Source: Demequina phytophila
GTDB taxonomy: Bacteria; Actinomycetota; Actinomycetes; Actinomycetales; Demequinaceae
Length of the DNA: 64,000 bases
Direction of reading: 5' to 3'
Assembly: GCF_000971135.1 (NCBI RefSeq)
Contig: NZ_BBLW01000009.1
Span: 62,001-126,000, forward strand
Of this stretch, positions 63,268-64,000 are shown piece by piece. Each line of letters begins with the position of its first letter. Position 1 is the first letter of the stretch. Below the pieces are notes generated by a model, which searched no databases, was not told the DNA's origin, and saw nothing but the letters and a program-made list of their open reading frames with translations. Made by a program: the position numbers and the translations under genes.

Positions 63268-64000
63268 TCACCCCGCGACGGCCTGGGCGGCGTCCACCAC
63301 CTCGCCGACCAGCCGCTCGATGACGTCCTCGAGCATCGCCGCGCCCAGCACCTCGCCGTCCGCGCCGCGCACGAGCGCGAGGTGCGTGCCGCGCGACTGC
63401 ATCGCCGTCAGCGCCTCCTCGAGGGACGCGTCGGGGGAGATGTCGGTGAGCGGGCGCACCGCGTCGGCCGGGACGGGCTTGGTGGCGCCGCCGCGCGGCA
63501 CCTGCGCGAAGTCCTTGAGGTGGAGGTAGCCGGCCCACTCGCCGGAGGCATCCACCATGGGGAAGCGCGAGTAGCCGGTGCGCACGCACTCCTTCTGCGC
63601 GCGCTGCGGCGTCACGTCCACCGGAAGCGTCACCAGGTCGGAGGCGGGCACCATCACGTCGCGCACCGTCTCGAAGCTGAGCGTGAGCGAGCCCGTGAGC
63701 ACCCGGTGCTCGTGCTCGTCGAGCAGGCCCTCGGAGCGGGACTCCGCGAGGAAGCCCTCGACCTCCTCGGCGCGGAACGTCGAGGCGACCTCGTCCTGCG
63801 GCTCGACCTTGAGGAGGCGCAGCACCAGGTTCGCGCTCATGTTGAGCAGCCAGATGAGCGGCTTGAGGACCCACACGATGCCGTACAGCACCGGGCCGAG
63901 CGCGATGGCGGACCTCTCCGGCCCCGCGATCGCGATGTTCTTGGGCACCATCTCGCCCAGCACCATGTGCAGGTACACCACGATCACCAGCGCGATCGCG
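63268..64000 (-). CDS. CNNM/CorC-type membrane protein with CBS domains (5' end off window)
   Basis: About 243 C-terminal residues are visible, and the frame stays open to the window edge. The end of the CNNM membrane domain is seen (LGEMVPKNIAIAGPERSA, then a helix and NMSANLVLRLL). It continues with FRAEEVEGFLAESRSEGLLDEHEHR and a pair of CBS domains (TGYSRFPMVD ... GYLHLKDF; RGTHLALVRGADGEVLGAAMLEDVIE). The C-terminal CorC/HlyC domain is absent: the protein ends just after the CBS pair. The family is linked to magnesium/cobalt transport. Confidence 0.92.
   Translation of the reverse strand, partial: AIALVIVVYLHMVLGEMVPKNIAIAGPERSAIALGPVLYGIVWVLKPLIWLLNMSANLVLRLLKVEPQDEVASTFRAEEVEGFLAESRSEGLLDEHEHRVLTGSLTLSFETVRDVMVPASDLVTLPVDVTPQRAQKECVRTGYSRFPMVDASGEWAGYLHLKDFAQVPRGGATKPVPADAVRPLTDISPDASLEEALTAMQSRGTHLALVRGADGEVLGAAMLEDVIERLVGEVVDAAQAVAG

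Overview
The window is gene-dense, roughly 70% G+C chromosomal DNA from an actinobacterium. The likeliest order is Micrococcales (Cellulomonas/Demequina-like), inferred from gene order and families rather than from a marker search. Gene order is the actinobacterial division/cell-wall (dcw) arrangement, starts are often GTG or TTG, and many genes overlap by 4 or 8 bases. No tRNA, rRNA, CRISPR array, prophage or insertion sequence was seen.

Layout. Positions 1-559 hold the start of a leftward MoxR ATPase gene. 764-18622 is a complete dcw cluster (mraZ, rsmH, ftsL, ftsI, murE, murF, mraY, murD, ftsW, murG, murC, ftsQ, ftsZ, pgeF, sepF, yggT, divIVA). 18723-21168 carries a TraR/DksA zinc-finger protein, lspA, an RluA-family pseudouridine synthase and a GNAT enzyme. 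21190-26422 (leftward) is a membrane alpha/beta hydrolase and a giant HrpA helicase. 26550-31231 has a lipoprotein, dnaE and a DUF4260 protein. 31226-32336 is a divergent XRE regulator / methionine aminopeptidase pair. 32408-42607 contains hisD and then, after a secreted repeat protein, a RecQ-phosphoribosyltransferase fusion and an Nramp transporter, the run hisC-hisB-unknown-hisH-priA. 42667-43913 has a lipoprotein and an SseB-like protein. 43936-47210 is a leftward, translationally coupled operon: a DUF1844 protein followed by two successive (membrane coiled-coil protein + trypsin-like lipoprotein) pairs. 47440-49664 is infC-rpmI-rplT plus a TrmH methyltransferase. 49760-53365 has two diguanylate cyclases around a small membrane protein. 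53418-57251 is a putative leader peptide followed by pheS-pheT. 57568-64000 is mixed: phospholipase D-like protein, unknown gene(s), AIM24-like protein, MscS channel, MetP/MetS-type importer and a CBS-domain membrane protein that runs off the end.

Regulation is unusually readable. There are three 10-bp-spaced MraZ boxes, a structured mraZ-rsmH spacer matching the position of the mraW RNA motif, and a perfect 19-bp palindrome before ftsZ. infC has a terminator hairpin in its leader and an AUC start codon. pheST has a short leader ORF plus hairpin. A series of genes has a TANNNT -10 box 6 or 7 nt upstream of the start codon, implying leaderless mRNAs.

The most striking non-genic signal is the decamer GGGACGATGC. 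It occurs exactly 23 times on the two strands, with 11 further 9-base matches. It is concentrated in intergenic DNA and in low-constraint protein tails, and sometimes forms inverted pairs. It resembles the distribution of DNA-uptake signal sequences, but its function here is unknown.
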